DNA of 20,165 bases, from contig JABIST010000141.1 of the NCBI GenBank assembly GCA_018700215.1, positions 1-20,165 of the forward strand, given 5' to 3'. Positions 1 to 6,736 of the stretch are shown piece by piece. The notes below the pieces were generated by a model. The model ran no database searches, was not told where the DNA came from, and was given only the letters and a program-made list of their open reading frames with translations. The stretch is from Dehalococcoidia bacterium. GTDB lineage: Bacteria; Chloroflexota; Dehalococcoidia; UBA2979. Every line of letters begins with the position of its first letter. Within the stretch, counting starts at the first letter, position 1. The translations under genes were made by a program, and so were the position numbers.

Positions 1-214
1 CCACCTCGGCTGGCAACCGTCGCGAGCCGATCGGTTCGCTGCGGACCTCGGGCTGGCCGATCAGATCGAAGACCCTGGTCTACGCGCGTTCGTGGCAGCG
101 GCCGCGGCCTCGCCCGTTCCGATCGTGCTCGGTGGTCACTCGCTGGTGGTTGGCGCGCTGATGCTGCTGAACGACTGGGTGTGGAACGAGCACGACCGGT
201 TGGCCGGGCGATAA
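1..214 (+). CDS. C-terminal fragment of an unrecognised protein (5' end outside window)
   Basis: The frame that begins at base 2 stays open to a TAA at 212-214, giving the last 70 residues of a protein that starts upstream. Third codon positions are overwhelmingly G or C, as expected for a real gene here. The fragment has an Ala-rich stretch followed by a hydrophobic segment (VPIVLGGHSLVVGALMLL) and a short tail ending in WNEHDRLAGR. The hydrophobic segment could be a membrane helix or a buried strand-helix unit. I do not recognise a family, and the fragment is too short for a functional call. It lies 124 bp upstream of glyA on the same strand, so co-transcription is possible. Confidence 0.55.
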   Translation, partial: HLGWQPSRADRFAADLGLADQIEDPGLRAFVAAAAASPVPIVLGGHSLVVGALMLLNDWVWNEHDRLAGR

Positions 215-291
215 CGAGACCGTTCCACCTTCGTCGCCGGTTCGGCGCTTATCACCGCGCTTCGATACGATGACTGTTCTGGACACTGAGC

Positions 292-314
292 GCCCCGTCG
301 AGCCACACCGGGGC
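292..314 (+). promoter_or_regulatory. Hairpin in the glyA 5' leader
   Basis: GCCCCG (292-297) pairs perfectly with CGGGGC (309-314) across an 11-nt loop, just upstream of the weak glyA Shine-Dalgarno-like GGGAG at 323-327. A -10-like TACGAT lies at 266-271, but I see no convincing -35 at normal spacing. The hairpin could be a leader structure or the remains of a terminator for the upstream gene. There is no U-tract, so a terminator role is weak. Confidence 0.3.
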
Positions 315-338
315 TGAGTCGCGGGAGTCCCCCACACC

Positions 339-1607
339 ATGAGCACCGACGCCAATTTCGAACCCACGCTTGCCGAGGTTGATCCACAGATCGCCGACAT
401 CGTCAGTCGCGAAGAGAGTCGCCAGAGTTCGGTTCTGGAGATGATTCCTTCGGAGAACTACGCGAGCCGCGCCGTGATCGAATCGGTGGGCAGCGTGCTC
501 ACGAACAAGTACGCCGAGGGGTATCCCGGCGCGCGCTACTACCAGGGCAACGACATTGTGGATGAGGCGGAGAACCTGGCGCGCGATCGCGCGACCGCGC
601 TGTTCGGGATGGACCATGCGAATGTGCAGCCGCATTCCGGCACGCAGGCGAACATGGCGGTCTACCTGGGCCTGATCAAGCCGGGCGACACGGTGATGGG
701 CATGCAGCTTGATGCTGGCGGCCACCTGACGCATGGGCACTCCGTGAACGCCAGCGGGAAGCTGTACAACTTCGTCTCCTACGGTGTGGACCGCGAGACC
801 GAGACGATTGACTACGACGCGATGCTGGAGCTGGCGAAGGAGCACCGGCCGAAGCTGATCGTGGTAGGCGCGACTGCCTACCCACGCCAGATCGACTTCG
901 CACGTGCTCGTGCGATCGCTGACGAGGTTGAGGCCGTGTTGATGGCGGACATGGCACATATTGCCGGGCTGATTGCCGGTGGAGCGCACGTGAGCCCGGC
1001 CGGTCACGCACAGGTGGTCACCACTTCCACGCACAAGACGCTGCGCGGCCCGAGGGGCGGGATGGTGTTGTGCGATCAGAAGTACGCCAGGCGTGTTGAT
1101 CGCGGAGTCTTCCCCGGTTCACAGGGTGGACCAATGATGAACGTCATTGCCGGCAAGGCAGTGATGCTGAAGGAGGCGGCGACGCCTGCTTTCCAGGAGT
1201 ACGCGCGCCAGACGGTGGAGAACGCACAGGTGCTTGCGCAGACGCTGGAGGATGCGGGGCTGCGGCTCGTTTCCGGTGGGACGGAGACGCACTTGCTGTT
1301 GGTGGACGTGACACCGCTGGGACTGCTGGGCAAGGTGGCCGCCGAGGCGCTTGAGGTTGCCGGCATTGTGACGAACTACAACACGATCCCGTTCGACCCA
1401 CAGCCACCCACGATTGGCTCCGGGGTGCGGATGGGCACGCCGGCACTGACGACGCGCGGGATGCGTGCTGAGGAGATGAAGCAGGTGGGCGGACTGATCG
1501 CTCGCGCGCTGGAAGTGCACCAGGACGAGGCGGCGCTGGTCTCGATTGGCGCGGAAGTGGCGGAGCTGTGCGAGGCGTTCCCGGCGCCTGCGTTATCACC
1601 GCGCTGA
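339..1607 (+). CDS. glyA: Serine hydroxymethyltransferase
   Basis: A 422-residue PLP enzyme that interconverts serine and glycine with tetrahydrofolate, supplying one-carbon units in the cytoplasm. Length and motifs match bacterial GlyA. SVLEMIPSENYAS sits at 31-43, YAEGYPGARYYQG at 58-70, QPHSGTQAN at 97-105, GGHLTHG at 127-133, DMAHIAGL at 204-211, and the PLP lysine K233 lies in TTSTHKTLRGPRGG. The C-terminal small domain carries the usual IGSGVRMGTPALTTRG. Two positions are less typical: LDAGGHLTHGHSVN where many enzymes have SHGGHLTHGSPVN, and GATAYPR where GASAYPR is common. Neither touches the catalytic lysine. The ATG at 339 puts the N-terminus where the family expects it, although the GGGAG site is about 11 nt away. 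Codon use is balanced between C and G endings, unlike the G-ending genes downstream, which suggests high expression. A 197-bp gap with its own promoter separates it from rpsF. Confidence 0.97.
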   Translation: MSTDANFEPTLAEVDPQIADIVSREESRQSSVLEMIPSENYASRAVIESVGSVLTNKYAEGYPGARYYQGNDIVDEAENLARDRATALFGMDHANVQPHSGTQANMAVYLGLIKPGDTVMGMQLDAGGHLTHGHSVNASGKLYNFVSYGVDRETETIDYDAMLELAKEHRPKLIVVGATAYPRQIDFARARAIADEVEAVLMADMAHIAGLIAGGAHVSPAGHAQVVTTSTHKTLRGPRGGMVLCDQKYARRVDRGVFPGSQGGPMMNVIAGKAVMLKEAATPAFQEYARQTVENAQVLAQTLEDAGLRLVSGGTETHLLLVDVTPLGLLGKVAAEALEVAGIVTNYNTIPFDPQPPTIGSGVRMGTPALTTRGMRAEEMKQVGGLIARALEVHQDEAALVSIGAEVAELCEAFPAPALSPR

Positions 1608-1626
1608 CCAGTCTGGCACTTGTGCA

Positions 1627-1655
1627 TTGATCACCACGGCACGGCTTTCTACACT
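1627..1655 (+). promoter_or_regulatory. Sigma-70-type promoter for the rpsF-ssb-rpsR operon
   Basis: TTGATC at 1627-1632 and TACACT at 1650-1655 are separated by exactly 17 nt. Each matches four of six bases of the -35 and -10 consensus. Transcription would start near 1662 and give a leader of about 143 nt before rpsF. It begins 20 nt after the glyA stop. This is the best promoter-like match I found in the window. Confidence 0.55.
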
Positions 1656-1678
1656 CATTCACTCGACGGACCACTGTT

Positions 1679-1785
1679 GTCGATGTCGGTTACCGTTCGC
1701 GGTGCTGTCACGGCGTGTGATTCGTTGCTGATCGGGGCGTCGACGCGCGGGCTCACCCGCGCCAACGAGCGGCGCCTCCATCGAC
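1679..1785 (+). promoter_or_regulatory. Structured rpsF leader RNA, candidate S6:S18 autoregulatory element
   Basis: The leader folds on paper into a closed domain. GTCGATG (1679-1685) pairs with CATCGAC (1779-1785), seven perfect pairs closing the whole region. Inside are ACCG-TTCG-CGGT (1692-1703, a four-pair stem with a UUCG tetraloop) and GCGCGGG-CTCA-CCCGCGC (1745-1762, seven perfect pairs with a tetraloop). The structure ends just upstream of the rpsF ribosome binding site AGGA (1797-1800). S6:S18 complexes are known to bind rpsF leader RNAs through a small CCG-containing motif in several bacterial phyla. I see CCG in the UUCG hairpin stem, but I cannot confirm the consensus by eye. The structural pairing is seen directly; the regulatory role is inference. 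Confidence 0.4.
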
Positions 1786-1804
1786 CAAGGTCAGCGAGGA
1801 AGCT

Positions 1805-2431
1805 ATGAACGACTACGAATTGATGTATGTCCTCCATCCACGTTTAACAGCGGAAGAGTTGGAAGCGGCGGTAGAGCGCATCTCCGGTCAGATCACCGGA
1901 GCTGGTGGCGAAATCGTCAGCGTGGATCAGTGGGGTCGGCGCCGGCTGGCCTACCCGATCGACCGAAACCTGGAGGGCTACTACGTCCTCACGACCTACA
2001 ACTCGGAGCCGTCAGCCGGTCCCGCGTTGGAGTCGCAGCTTAATCTAGCCGAGGATGTGCTACGGCACTTGCTCATTCGTGGCATCATTCCGTACGAGGG
2101 ACCGCCTCGTGACGAGCGGCCCGCCGATCGTGGTACGCGCGAACCGGCCCCGGAGCGGCCCGCTGAGGGCGCCGAGGCGAATGCTGGTGTGACTCCAGCC
2201 GAGGTGAGTGCTCCCGCGGACGACGGGGCGGCAGCGGAGCCGGAAGCCGCAGCGGAGCCGGAAGCTGCAGCGGAGCCGGAAGCCGCAGCGGAGCCGGAAG
2301 CTGCGGCAGAGCCGGAAGCTGCGGCAGAGCCGGAAGCTGAGACGACCCCTCCCGAGCAGCCGGAAGCTGCGGCGCCCGCCGGTGAGGCTGGCGAGGAGGA
2401 CGAGCAGGCTGCACCAAGTGCGGCCGAATAG
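1805..2431 (+). CDS. rpsF: 30S ribosomal protein S6 with long acidic repetitive C-terminal tail
   Basis: The S6 core covers residues 1-97, with MNDYELMYVLHP, the WGRRRLAYPI strand at 43-52 and the LLIRGIIPY end. S6 sits on the small-subunit platform as a heterodimer with S18. Standard S6 is about 95-100 residues; this one is 208. The extra 110 residues are Ala/Glu/Pro-rich and contain six tandem AAEPEA units at about 143-178, then a very acidic end (GEEDEQ). The tail is probably disordered and strongly negative. AGGAAG lies just upstream of the ATG, which fixes the start. The gene heads an operon with ssb (21-nt gap) and rpsR. Acidic S6 tails are known in other bacteria, as with the added glutamates of E. 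coli S6, but a tail longer than the core is unusual. Confidence 0.95.
   Translation: MNDYELMYVLHPRLTAEELEAAVERISGQITGAGGEIVSVDQWGRRRLAYPIDRNLEGYYVLTTYNSEPSAGPALESQLNLAEDVLRHLLIRGIIPYEGPPRDERPADRGTREPAPERPAEGAEANAGVTPAEVSAPADDGAAAEPEAAAEPEAAAEPEAAAEPEAAAEPEAAAEPEAETTPPEQPEAAAPAGEAGEEDEQAAPSAAE
2231..2338 (+). repeat. Six tandem 18-bp repeats inside rpsF
   Basis: Six head-to-tail 18-bp units based on GCAGCGGAGCCGGAAGCY encode AAEPEA six times. Units 1 and 3 are identical and end in C. Units 2 and 4 are identical and end in T, so units 1-2 and 3-4 form an exact 36-bp duplication. Units 5 and 6 are identical to each other (GCGGCA start). A partial seventh copy (GAGCAGCCGGAAGCTGCGGC) follows at about 2354. 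The pattern points to recent growth by duplication in two steps. The 18-bp length keeps the frame, so copy number can vary without breaking S6. Confidence 0.95.
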
Positions 2432-2452
2432 CTCCCGGTCTGGAGTACGACG

Positions 2453-2866
2453 ATGCTGAACAAGTGCATGATCATTGGGAACCTGGGTGCTGACCCCGAG
2501 ATGCGGTACACCGCTAACGGGAACGCAGTGACCAGCTTCAACGTGGCTACCTCCCGTAACTACACCAACACGCAGGGTGAACGGGTGGACGAGACCGAAT
2601 GGTTCTCCGTGGTCACGTGGAACCGCCTAGCCGAGACCTGTGCGCAATATCTCGCCAAGGGCCGTCAGGTCTTTGTGGAAGGACGCATGCAGACTCGTTC
2701 CTGGGATGGCCAGGATGGGCAGAAGCGATACAAGACCGAACTAGTTGCCGAAACGGTGAAGTTCCTGGGCAACCGGAACGACAAACCGTCTGAGGCATTT
2801 ACCCCCGGGATGCCCGTGGGCGCCGACACAGCAGGCGACCTCGATCCCGACGACCTGCCGTTCTAA
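2453..2866 (+). CDS. ssb: Single-stranded DNA-binding protein
   Basis: A 137-residue SSB that coats single-stranded DNA and recruits repair and replication partners. The OB fold fills residues 1-107: MLNKCMIIGNLGADPEMRYT at the start, then the W-F core (EWFSVVTWNRLAE, 49-61), YLAKGRQVFVEGRMQTRSW and the closing VAETVKFLG. A short linker of about 24 residues leads to the acidic tip DPDDLPF, the usual partner-binding peptide. The linker is much shorter than the Gly/Gln-rich one of E. coli SSB. GGAG seven nt before the ATG supports the start. Its position between rpsF and rpsR is the widely conserved bacterial arrangement. Confidence 0.96.
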   Translation: MLNKCMIIGNLGADPEMRYTANGNAVTSFNVATSRNYTNTQGERVDETEWFSVVTWNRLAETCAQYLAKGRQVFVEGRMQTRSWDGQDGQKRYKTELVAETVKFLGNRNDKPSEAFTPGMPVGADTAGDLDPDDLPF

Positions 2867-2889
2867 CGGCGCTGAGCCAGGAGTACTAG

Positions 2890-3267
2890 ATGACTTTTGA
2901 TCGAGGAGACCGCGGCGATCGCGGTGACCGAGGGGACCGCGGCGACCGAGGTGATCGGGGCGACCGAGGCGATCGTGATGATCGCGATGACCGCGGCGGT
3001 GAACGTCGCGGTGGCCGTCGCCGTTGTGACATCTGCAACAGCAAGCCGCTGGTGGTGGACCACAAGAACATCACGGCGCTGAAGCGTTTCCTGAACGAGC
3101 ATGGCCAGATTGAAGGCCGCCGCAAGATCGGGTGTAGCGCCAAGTGCCAGCGGGCGATCAGCACGGCCATCAAGCGCGCACGTCACATGGCACTGCTGCC
3201 GTACACATCGGAGCACATCCGCATCAGCGGAATGAACGTTGGTCGACCGGCGCCGCCGCGGCGTTAG
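2890..3267 (+). CDS. rpsR: 30S ribosomal protein S18 with N-terminal RGD-repeat extension
   Basis: The S18 core lies at about 44-112, with CDIC, a VVDHKNITALKRFLNEHGQI segment and the RRKIGCSAKCQRAISTAIKRAR helix. Cys46, Cys49, Cys82 and Cys86 form the zinc-binding (C+) arrangement found in many bacterial S18 proteins. Ahead of it sits a 43-residue extension with eight perfect RGD units, two RDD and RGG, rich in both Arg and Asp and probably disordered. The C-terminus also runs on past ISGMNVGRP. Typical S18 is 70-90 residues; this one is 125. CAGGAG seven nt before the ATG fixes the start upstream of the repeats. S18 pairs with S6, which here also has a long repetitive extension. Confidence 0.95.
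   Translation: MTFDRGDRGDRGDRGDRGDRGDRGDRGDRDDRDDRGGERRGGRRRCDICNSKPLVVDHKNITALKRFLNEHGQIEGRRKIGCSAKCQRAISTAIKRARHMALLPYTSEHIRISGMNVGRPAPPRR
2902..2991 (+). repeat. Degenerate 9-bp tandem repeat encoding RGD in rpsR
   Basis: About ten tandem 9-bp units of the form CGNGGNGAY encode eight RGD and two RDD triplets. Most differences between units fall at synonymous third positions (CGA/CGC/CGG, GAC/GAT), so the peptide pattern is better kept than the DNA. That argues for selection on the protein rather than very recent slippage. The nine-base unit preserves the reading frame whenever copy number changes. Confidence 0.9.
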
Positions 3268-3290
3268 CACGGCTGAACGCGCACCGGCCA

Positions 3291-3326
3291 TCCTCCCCCT
3301 GGCCATGCTCGTTCATGGTGGGAGGA
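3291..3326 (+). promoter_or_regulatory. Hairpin that sequesters the ribosome binding site of the downstream foldase gene
   Basis: TCCTCCC (3291-3297) is perfectly complementary to GGGAGGA (3320-3326), which is the only good Shine-Dalgarno sequence before the ATG at 3337. Nested inside is a second perfect stem, CCATG (3303-3307) with CATGG (3314-3318), around a six-nt loop. An alternative pairing, GGCCA (3286-3290) with TGGCC (3300-3304), would compete with the inner stem and use up part of the region between. The fold would lower translation of the foldase relative to rpsR on the same mRNA, or allow switching. There is no U-tract, so a terminator is unlikely. The pairing is seen in sequence; the function is inference. 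Confidence 0.5.
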
Positions 3327-3336
3327 CTGATTCGCC

Positions 3337-4425
3337 ATGGCGAATGACCGAAAGCAACGTGGTGGCCGCGCTGCAGAGCGCGATCACGCAGACCAACAAG
3401 CCCGGCTGATTTACATCGGCAGCGGCGCGGTACTGGTGATCGCGGCGATCGCCGTTGTCGTGGGCCTCTTCGTCACCCGCTACCAACCGCCGCGGGCTCA
3501 CGTGCTGACGGTGGATGACCAGAGTTACCAGGCGCGCGACGTTGCTGCTCGCGGCGCCCACGTCGCCTTCTTCGAGGGCGGGATCTCCTCGCTCAGTGAC
3601 GTCGCTCGAGGCACGGTCGACCGACTGATTGAAGAGGCGGCGTTCCGCTCGCAGGCGGCGCAGCTGGTGGAGCCGGTGACTGAAGAGGACATCGAGCACG
3701 CACTGTTCGTCGAACTTGAGCTGATTGTCGAAGAGCCGCCGGCCATTGTGATCGACGATGCTGAGGCTGACGAAGACGCCGAGGCGACACCGACCGCGGA
3801 GCCGACGGCCGAGCCGACCGCGACGCCTGCGGTGGACCCGCAAGAGTTCGCTGACGCGCTGACTGACTTGCTGCGTACCGCCGAACTGGACCGCGACACG
3901 TACGAGCTGATCGTGGAGGCGCGGCTCTACCGTGAGCGATTGCAGGATCACTTTGAGTCGGTGGTTGGCGAGTCCGGGCCGGAGCTCAGCTTGCAACGCA
4001 TCCGCGTGAGCACGCAGCTTGCTGCTGACACGCTGCTTGAGGCGCTGGCGGGCGGCGCTGATTTCGCGACGCTGGCAGACGAACAGTCGGAGGCGGCGGA
4101 CGACGGCGAGGGCGGCGACCTGGGTTGGACCGCCCTCGATCTGCTGGATGAGGACGTGCGAGCGGCGATCGATGGGCTGGGTGCGGGCGAGCACTCGGCG
4201 GCGATCAGCGCGGGCATCTCCTTCGATGTGTATCGCGTCGCGGAGGTTGCGGAGGACCGCGAGTACGGCGGCGTGGTTGCGGCCCAGCTGGCGGCTCTGC
4301 GGTTCGATGAGTGGCTGGAGACTGCGATTGCTGCGATTGAGGTGGCTGAGGATCTGTCGGGGGCCGAGGAGGCGTGGATTAACGATCGCGTGCTGGCGTC
4401 GCTGACGGCTCGGCAGGGGGGCTAG
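3337..4425 (+). CDS. Membrane-anchored parvulin-type peptidyl-prolyl isomerase (SurA/PrsA-like)
   Basis: A 362-residue protein with a charged N-terminus (1-23), one membrane helix at about 24-46 (LIYIGSGAVLVIAAIAVVVGLFV) and a large outer part, so an uncleaved signal anchor is likely. Residues 55-135 resemble the N-terminal chaperone region of SurA/PrsA proteins. They are interrupted by an acidic Thr/Ala/Glu/Pro linker (141-168), then helices. A parvulin-like domain follows at about 216-308, with LQRIRVS, GADFATLADEQSE and GGDLGWTALDLLDEDVRAAI. That domain is recognisable but lacks some textbook parvulin residues, so chaperone activity may outweigh isomerase activity. It probably helps exported proteins fold. 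The start follows the buried GGGAGGA site, and its stop shares one base with the hom start, suggesting coupled translation. Exact subfamily is uncertain. Confidence 0.75.
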   Translation: MANDRKQRGGRAAERDHADQQARLIYIGSGAVLVIAAIAVVVGLFVTRYQPPRAHVLTVDDQSYQARDVAARGAHVAFFEGGISSLSDVARGTVDRLIEEAAFRSQAAQLVEPVTEEDIEHALFVELELIVEEPPAIVIDDAEADEDAEATPTAEPTAEPTATPAVDPQEFADALTDLLRTAELDRDTYELIVEARLYRERLQDHFESVVGESGPELSLQRIRVSTQLAADTLLEALAGGADFATLADEQSEAADDGEGGDLGWTALDLLDEDVRAAIDGLGAGEHSAAISAGISFDVYRVAEVAEDREYGGVVAAQLAALRFDEWLETAIAAIEVAEDLSGAEEAWINDRVLASLTARQGG

Positions 4426-5735
4426 TGGTGGCTGACGCGATCGGGATTGCGATGCTGGGGGCGGGGAATGTGGGGGGTGGCGTGGTGGCTGCGCTTCGGA
4501 ACTCCCGCGAGCGGTATGCGCGGCTGGTGGGGCGGGAGCTTGAGGTTCGGGCTGTGCTGGTTCGGGATGCGAGTCGGGAGCGGCCGGGGCTGGATTCGTC
4601 GGTGCTGACGACGGATATTGAGAGGTTGATGATTGATAAGGTTCAGATCGTTGTGGAGGTGATGGGTGGGGAGGAGCCGGCGCACGAATACATGCGGCAC
4701 GCGCTGGAGGCGGGGAAGCATGTGGTCACCGCCAATAAGGAGGTGATGGCGAAGCATGGGGCCGAGCTGCTGGGGGTGGCGGCGGCGCACGGGGTGCGGT
4801 TGTTCTATGAGGCTTCGGTGGGTGGCGGGATTCCGGTCATCAGTCCGCTGTCTCGAGATCTGCTGGCGAATGAGATCACCGCGGTGACGGCGATCATTAA
4901 CGGCACGACGAATTTCATGCTGACGGCGATGGCGAACGACGGTGTGGATTACGACGAGGTGCTGGCGGAGGCGCAGCGGCTGGGGTACGCGGAGCCTGAT
5001 CCGACGGCGGACGTGGAGGGGATTGACGCGGCGTACAAGCTGGCGATTCTGTGCGGGCTGGCGTTTGGGCTGGAGGTGGGTCCGGAGGCGATCGACCGCG
5101 AGGGGATTTCTGGGCTGACGGCGAACGACTTCGCGTATGCGGATGAGCTGGGCTACACGATTAAGTTGCTGGCGACGGGGCGGCTGGAGAACGGCGATCT
5201 GATCGCGAGTGTGCGGCCGACGTTGATTGCGCACTCGGAGCCGTTGGCGAAGGTTGATGGGGTGCTGAACGCGGTGCAGATTGAGGGTGATCTGGTGGGG
5301 CGGGTGCTGTTCGAGGGGCCGGGCGCGGGTGCGGCGCCGACGGCGAGTGCGGTGCTGGCGGATGTGCTGGAGCTGGCTCGGGACTATGTGTTCACGGATC
5401 GGGAGCCGGCGCCGTTGGCGGCGTTGAGCGCGGCGCGGGTGTTGCCGGCGGAGGCGCATCGTTCGCGGTACTACATTCGGCTGACGGTGCCGGACCGGCC
5501 GGGGGTGCTGGCGCAGATTGCCGGGGCGCTGGGCGAGCGGGATGTGAGCATTGCCTCGATGATTCAGTTTGAGACGGACGAGTCCACGGGGACGGCGGAG
5601 CTGGTGCTGACGACGCACGTGGCAGAGGTGGGCGCGTTGCGCGCGGCGCTGGATCAGGTGGCGGAGGCTGGCGTGGTGCAGTGGGTGGGGAATGTGTTGC
5701 CGATTGCCGGTGCCAGCAGCGGTGCCGGGGGATGA
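4425..5735 (+). CDS. hom: Homoserine dehydrogenase
   Basis: A 436-residue enzyme that reduces aspartate semialdehyde to homoserine with NAD(P)H, the entry to threonine and methionine synthesis. The nucleotide-binding loop GAGNVGGGV is at 12-20. It is followed by VVTANKEVMAKHG, EASVGGGIPVI, NGTTNFML and the substrate/catalytic segment GYAEPDPTADVEGIDAAYKLAIL. The last 80 or so residues form an ACT domain (YYIRLTVPDRPGVLAQIAGAL), where threonine feedback usually acts. The stand-alone form without an aspartokinase domain is normal for Gram-positive-like and Chloroflexota genomes. GTG at 4425 overlaps the previous stop by one base. A second GTG at 4428 has better spacing from AGGGGG and may be the true start. 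In the first 50 codons, 31 end in G and only 6 in C, a sharp change from the ribosomal genes upstream. Confidence 0.96.
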   Translation: MVADAIGIAMLGAGNVGGGVVAALRNSRERYARLVGRELEVRAVLVRDASRERPGLDSSVLTTDIERLMIDKVQIVVEVMGGEEPAHEYMRHALEAGKHVVTANKEVMAKHGAELLGVAAAHGVRLFYEASVGGGIPVISPLSRDLLANEITAVTAIINGTTNFMLTAMANDGVDYDEVLAEAQRLGYAEPDPTADVEGIDAAYKLAILCGLAFGLEVGPEAIDREGISGLTANDFAYADELGYTIKLLATGRLENGDLIASVRPTLIAHSEPLAKVDGVLNAVQIEGDLVGRVLFEGPGAGAAPTASAVLADVLELARDYVFTDREPAPLAALSAARVLPAEAHRSRYYIRLTVPDRPGVLAQIAGALGERDVSIASMIQFETDESTGTAELVLTTHVAEVGALRAALDQVAEAGVVQWVGNVLPIAGASSGAGG

Positions 5736-6736
5736 CGAGTGAGGGTCCGGTGCCGATCCCGATTGGGGGGGCGCGGATTGATGAGCTGGCGCGTCAGTTG
5801 AACCAGGCGCAGACGGCGATTGATGCGTTGCATTCGGAGCTGGTGGGGATTGAGGAGACGCTGCAGGCGGTCGACGGGCGGAGCCAGCGGCACGAGTCGA
5901 TGCAGGAGCAGGCGCAGTCGTTGCGGCAGGAGCTGGCGCGGTTCGAGCAGCGGTTGGACGACGAGGTGACACTTCGTCGCGACCTGTCGGCGGTGGTGGA
6001 GCGGACGGGGCAGCGTGACCACGAGCTGGAGGCGGAGCTGCGTCGGGCGTTGGAGATCATTGCGGGGCAGCTTGCGGACTTCGAGGGGCATCAGGCTTCG
6101 AGCGAGGTGCGGCAGCGATCGATGGTGGTGGGGATTGCAGAGCGTGAACGGGGCGAGCGTTCGCTGGAAGATCGGGTGGATGAGTTGGAGCGGCGGCTGG
6201 GGGCGCAGCGGAACACGACGGCGCACCAGGTGGACGATGCGAGCCGGGTGGATTCGCAACTTGCGGACCTGGAGCAGCGGGTGCGGGAGCTGGATGGTGA
6301 GTTCGCGGCGGGGCGTACGGCGCGGGAGCGGTTGACGACGGAGGTGTCTTCGTTGCGATCGGTGCGGGACCGTGAGGCGGAGTTGCTGGATTTGATCGAT
6401 CAGCAGCGGGCGACGCGGGCGCGACACGAGAGCCGGCTTTCGGAGATCGAGGAGCTGGTGTCGGCTACGGAGCAGGCGCTGGCGACGGCGGAGGAGCAGC
6501 GGGCGCGGCTGGTTCGGGAGCAGGCGGGCGCGGAGGAGCGGATGCGCGGCTTCGGGGAGCGGCTGGAGGCGTTGCGGATGTCCGTGGTGGACCACCAGCG
6601 GTTGCAGATGCGGGCGGACGAGGAGACATCGCGCCGGCGCGCGGAGGAGACGGACCGGGAGTTGCGGGTGGCTCGGGATCTGGTGACGCGACTGGCGGAG
6701 CAGACAGAAGACGTGATCCAGGATTCCCCGCTATGA
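5732..6736 (+). CDS. Coiled-coil protein of unknown function in the hom-thrC operon
   Basis: A 334-residue protein that starts in an ATGA overlap with the hom stop (ATG 5732-5734, TGA 5733-5735), so it is probably translated by coupling. From about residue 14 to 325 it is almost entirely Glu/Gln/Arg/Leu/Ala helix with heptad-like spacing, for example LRQELARFEQRLDDE, VDELERRLGAQ, LADLEQRVRELDGE and LATAEEQRARLVREQ. There is no signal peptide, membrane helix or enzymatic motif. A short Pro/Gly N-terminus (VPIPIGGARIDEL) precedes the rod. It could be a long parallel or antiparallel dimer acting as a scaffold or as a cell-shape, division or chromosome-linked rod. The threonine-operon position does not by itself imply a metabolic role. 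I do not recognise a named family. The reading frame follows the same G-ending codon use as its neighbours, so it is a real gene. Confidence 0.85.
   Translation: MTSEGPVPIPIGGARIDELARQLNQAQTAIDALHSELVGIEETLQAVDGRSQRHESMQEQAQSLRQELARFEQRLDDEVTLRRDLSAVVERTGQRDHELEAELRRALEIIAGQLADFEGHQASSEVRQRSMVVGIAERERGERSLEDRVDELERRLGAQRNTTAHQVDDASRVDSQLADLEQRVRELDGEFAAGRTARERLTTEVSSLRSVRDREAELLDLIDQQRATRARHESRLSEIEELVSATEQALATAEEQRARLVREQAGAEERMRGFGERLEALRMSVVDHQRLQMRADEETSRRRAEETDRELRVARDLVTRLAEQTEDVIQDSPL

Noticed and set aside
2902..2991. 9-bp repeats in rpsR as a CRISPR-like or regulatory DNA array
   Set aside because: The units are contiguous, have no spacers and keep the RGD codon pattern in frame, so they are coding repeats.
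4422..5972. 516-codon minus-strand open frame opposite hom
   Set aside because: Antisense to an unmistakable homoserine dehydrogenase; a Pro/Arg/His-rich product without motifs.
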